64,000 nucleotides of DNA from Lachnospiraceae bacterium oral taxon 500 (lineage in GTDB: Bacteria; Bacillota; Clostridia; Lachnospirales; Vallitaleaceae): the NCBI GenBank assembly GCA_002999035.1, contig CP027241.1, positions 809,001 through 873,000 of the forward strand, read 5' to 3'. A model generated the notes under the pieces. That model was not told the origin of the DNA and did no database searches. It saw only the letters and a list, made by a program, of their open reading frames with translations. Within the stretch, counting starts at the first letter, position 1. Each line of letters begins with the position of its first letter. A program made the translations under genes and the position numbers. Of this stretch, positions 61,398 to 64,000 are shown piece by piece.

Positions 61398-62069
61398 ATG
61401 ATTAAATTTTCAATGAAAACAAAAATCATAATTTTAATTTTAATGAACCTATTAATAACTCTTCAAACATCTTTAAATACAGAGCTTTTTGTAATAATTT
61501 ATATATCGCTATTTTATATTTTACAAAGAGAATTTAAGTTTGTGTTTAAGAGTCTTGCAATTTATTCGCTTATATCTCTGCTAATATATTGTTTAGCTCA
61601 AATGAATAATCTAATTGTAGGCTCTATAGTTTTTACTTTAATTATTGCAAAAAAGCTATTTCCTAATATTTTTTTTGCTACAGCAATGGTGAAAACTAGC
61701 CATTTTGGAGAATTACTTTATGCTCTTTCAAGCTTTAAGTTGCCTAAAAAAATCGTAATAATGCTCTCAATTATTTTTAGATTTTTTCCAAGCTTTTATT
61801 TAGAGATGAAAAATAATACAAGAGCTTTCAAATTAAGAACCTATAAAGTGTCTAAACTTAGCGAATATTTTTACTACTTTATTTACTTTTCAGTAGTTCC
61901 ATTAATGAGAAGAGCTGAACTTGTATCTGATGAGTTATCTCAAGTTGCAGTACTAAGAGGTATTGAATCTAATAATCCACGTACAAGTATGTTTGCAGAA
62001 CCTCTTTATTTTTATGAGTATATTGCAATATTTTTACTGGCTGGCTTGTTTTTATACGAGGTATTTTAA
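61398..62069 (+). CDS. ECF transporter T component (module 3)
   Basis: A 223-residue EcfT-like membrane protein. Hydrophobic segments IIILILMNLLITLQ, LFVIIYISLFYIL and SLISLLIYCLAQM precede SSFKLPKKIVIMLSIIFRFFPSF and coupling motifs FKLRTYKVSKL and VAVLRGIESNNP. It corresponds to the T proteins of modules 1 and 2 and is directly followed by the ATPase gene without gap. Confidence 0.87.
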   Translation: MIKFSMKTKIIILILMNLLITLQTSLNTELFVIIYISLFYILQREFKFVFKSLAIYSLISLLIYCLAQMNNLIVGSIVFTLIIAKKLFPNIFFATAMVKTSHFGELLYALSSFKLPKKIVIMLSIIFRFFPSFYLEMKNNTRAFKLRTYKVSKLSEYFYYFIYFSVVPLMRRAELVSDELSQVAVLRGIESNNPRTSMFAEPLYFYEYIAIFLLAGLFLYEVF

Positions 62070-63470
62070 ATGATTGAATTAAAAGATGTTTCTTTTTCGT
62101 ATTATAAGGGACCGAAAGCTCTAAATAACATTAGCTTAAATATTAAAAAGGGAGAATTAATTTTACTCCTTGGAGAAAGTGGATCAGGAAAAACCAGTCT
62201 AGCTAGGACTATAAATTGTTTGGTTCCTAAATTTTTTGACGGAGATTTTAAAGGCGAAGTTAATGTTTTGGGAAAGCCAACTAAGGATCTTAGTATGGTT
62301 GATTTATCAAGTATGATAGGAACTGTCTTCCAAAACCCAAGAAACCAATTTTTTACTCTGGATACCACAAGCGAACTTGCTTTTAATTTGGAAAACCATG
62401 GAATAAATCCCGAGCTAATAAAAAGTCGTGTATTTGATATTTTTAATGACCTCAATATAAATCATCTTAAAGATAAAGATGTTTATAAGCTTTCAGGTGG
62501 GCAAATGCAGATGGTTGCAATCGCAAGTGCCTGTGCATTAAATCCAGAAATTTTAGTCTTAGATGAGCCTAGTGCCAATCTAGACAGATCTAGTATTTCT
62601 GATTTGATAGAGTTATTAAAAATATTCAAATCAAATAAAACTACAGTCATTATTTCAGAGCATAGACTCTATTACCTTAAAGATTTAGTTGATAGAGCTT
62701 TTTATATTAAAGATGGCGAAATAAAAAATATTTTTAAGGGATACGAATTATATTCCATGAATGATAGGAAGAGGTTAGAATATGGTCTTCGCTCTTTAAA
62801 TGACGATAGCATTCTTATTAAAAACAAGCCATCAGAGAAAGATGAAAATTTGCTAGAATTTAAAAATCTCTCAGTTGGATATAAAAAACCGCTTATTAGT
62901 AAGATGAATTTGAAAATAGAAAGCGGTGAAGTACTTGGAATAATAGGTGAAAATGGCTCGGGAAAATCTACCTTATTAAATACAATATCTGGTTTGATTA
63001 AAGAAATTTCTGGCGAAATTTTATTCAATGGAAAAAAACTAAATAGAAGAGATAGACAAAAGCTTTGCGCACTAGTTATGCAAGAACCAAGTTATCAATT
63101 TTTTATGGAAAGTGTAGAAAAAGAACTTACTTTCGGTATAAAAAACTATGACGAAAATAAACTCAATAAGTATTTGCAAGATATGAATTTAAAGAACATA
63201 AAAGATAATGATCCCTTAAAATTGTCAGGGGGTGAAAAACAGCGACTCGCTATTTTGATAAATCTCTTAGACAATAAAGATGTTTTTCTTCTGGACGAGC
63301 CAAGTTCAGGTCTTGATTACAAAAATATGTTAGTTATTTCCGATGAAATAAAAAAACTTCAGGAAAAAGGAAAAATAATCATCATTATAAGTCATGACTA
63401 TGAGTTACTTTCAGAAGTTTGTACCAAGATTATATATTATAATCAAGGAGGTTTTATTAAAATGACATAA
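62070..63470 (+). CDS. ECF transporter duplicated ATPase (module 3)
   Basis: A 466-residue double NBD, shorter than those of modules 1 and 2. First: GESGSGKTS, LSGGQMQM, ILVLDEPSANLD. Second: GENGSGKST, LSGGEKQR, VFLLDEPSSGLD. Q-loops FQNPRNQFF and MQEPSYQFF. The ATG begins immediately after the T-gene stop. Energises the ECF complex with the T and S proteins encoded beside it. Confidence 0.92.
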   Translation: MIELKDVSFSYYKGPKALNNISLNIKKGELILLLGESGSGKTSLARTINCLVPKFFDGDFKGEVNVLGKPTKDLSMVDLSSMIGTVFQNPRNQFFTLDTTSELAFNLENHGINPELIKSRVFDIFNDLNINHLKDKDVYKLSGGQMQMVAIASACALNPEILVLDEPSANLDRSSISDLIELLKIFKSNKTTVIISEHRLYYLKDLVDRAFYIKDGEIKNIFKGYELYSMNDRKRLEYGLRSLNDDSILIKNKPSEKDENLLEFKNLSVGYKKPLISKMNLKIESGEVLGIIGENGSGKSTLLNTISGLIKEISGEILFNGKKLNRRDRQKLCALVMQEPSYQFFMESVEKELTFGIKNYDENKLNKYLQDMNLKNIKDNDPLKLSGGEKQRLAILINLLDNKDVFLLDEPSSGLDYKNMLVISDEIKKLQEKGKIIIIISHDYELLSEVCTKIIYYNQGGFIKMT

Positions 63471-63484
63471 TTTTTTGCACTCTA

Positions 63485-63499
63485 CATATCAGTAATATG
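63485..63499. promoter_or_regulatory. Operator candidate before the module 3 S gene
   Basis: CATATCA-G-TAATATG, one base from the copy at 60757-60771, located between the ATPase stop and the S-gene start. It suggests separate, co-regulated transcription of the S gene. Confidence 0.6.
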
Positions 63500-63544
63500 T
63501 GTAGTTTCTAATCTTTTAAATTAAAACTTGAAAGGAGTATTAAT

Positions 63545-64000
63545 ATGACAAACAAATTAGACGTTAAAACAATGATTAAACTGGCAATATTTACAGTAGT
63601 GTTGTATATTTTGATAAGGGTTTCCTCTTTAGTATCATTAATTCCTGGAGTATATCCCTTCACGGCAGCTATAACTTTAATACCAGTTGGTATTGTGTGG
63701 ATTTATTTAAGGATGAAAGTTAAAGCGAAATATAGCATTTTAATTCAATGTACCCTACTATCTATTCTAACTTTTGTTGGAGGCTCACCTTATTTTATTG
63801 CTCTTGGCATGCTACTTGGAGGAGTTCTTGCAGAGTTTATAACTTTTGATAAAAATGGAAATTCCACCCACAGAAGTATTTTGTATGGTTATATAGGTTT
63901 TGGATTTGTTTTCTATATTTCAACATATCTTATTATGCTTGTTGCAAGAGATTACTATATAACCTATATAGAATCTTTAGGAATGCCTATAGATATGGTT
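63545..64000 (+). CDS. MptD-type ECF transporter S component (module 3, partial)
   Basis: The first 152 residues of a membrane protein that runs off the window. AAAGGAG lies nine bases before the ATG. Helices IKLAIFTVVLYILIRVSSLVSLIPG, YPFTAAITLIPVGIVWIYL and GGSPYFIALGMLLGGVLAEFI resemble module 1's S protein in order and spacing (SPYTMLLAVPIWSIIGAIAYFL; GFYPPYIISCIFAGIIAMLIA). Ligand unknown. Confidence 0.8.
   Translation, partial: MTNKLDVKTMIKLAIFTVVLYILIRVSSLVSLIPGVYPFTAAITLIPVGIVWIYLRMKVKAKYSILIQCTLLSILTFVGGSPYFIALGMLLGGVLAEFITFDKNGNSTHRSILYGYIGFGFVFYISTYLIMLVARDYYITYIESLGMPIDMV

Overview
The window looks like chromosomal DNA of a low-to-mid GC Gram-positive anaerobe, most likely a clostridial Bacillota. 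The evidence is AGGAGG-type ribosome sites throughout, an S-layer-homology (SLH) surface protein, serine/threonine kinases with extracellular propellers, ECF transporters and Tn1549-like mobile-element genes. Base composition falls from roughly balanced GC in the first 24 kb to very AT-rich in the last 20 kb, which fits a resident backbone followed by acquired DNA. No rRNA, tRNA or CRISPR array was recognised.

Layout. (1) 1-4.85 kb: a cytosine-permease gene cut by the window start, a PucR regulator, an AbrB-like/hydrolase pair behind a perfect inverted repeat, and an orphan hypothetical gene. (2) 4.9-18.5 kb, all on the minus strand: the most unusual locus. In transcription order it holds an HTH regulator, a lipoprotein of the six-hairpin glycosidase type, a 1269-residue protein joining a membrane glycosyltransferase to an active-looking Ser/Thr kinase and a propeller, a pseudokinase-propeller paralogue, an SLH protein with a 25-cysteine ladder, and two large paralogous membrane proteins. 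A 20/22-identical motif precedes both the lipoprotein and the SLH gene. I read this as a candidate kinase-controlled surface polysaccharide/S-layer system. (3) 18.6-27.9 kb: a DUF4143 ATPase, GNAT, K+ channel, chemoreceptor, a two-gene unit with a nuclease-like/glycine-zipper protein, and an RclA-type flavoprotein. (4) 28-36.9 kb: a partly decayed duplication of a promoter-hydrolase-ABC unit, with a TetR/ABC-2/GntR operon between the copies. One hydrolase copy carries an in-frame TGA; the other is reduced to a scrap. (5) 37-40.1 kb: ClbS-like and WYL genes, immunity-like gene debris and an esterase.

(6) 40.15-59.4 kb: an integrative or mobilizable element. It has a large serine recombinase, a SHOCT-like small protein, a sigma-like HTH protein, two consecutive copies of a cargo module, a possible oriT, mobC and a relaxase cut after about 32 codons. 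Each cargo module is TetR, a heterodimeric exporter-fold ABC pair, and an ECF transporter (A, T and MptD-type S subunits). The modules end in a nearly identical repeat of about 240 bp that contains a 17-residue micro-ORF overlapping a hairpin. (7) 59.4-60.65 kb: an internal fragment of a pilin/adhesin gene fused to the broken relaxase. (8) 60.75-64 kb: a third, very AT-rich ECF module on the plus strand, with TetR, T, A and a partial S gene. A shared operator-like palindrome precedes both its TetR gene and its S gene.

All assignments come from reading the sequence; no database search was possible. Start codons were moved from the longest frame wherever a ribosome site clearly favoured another.
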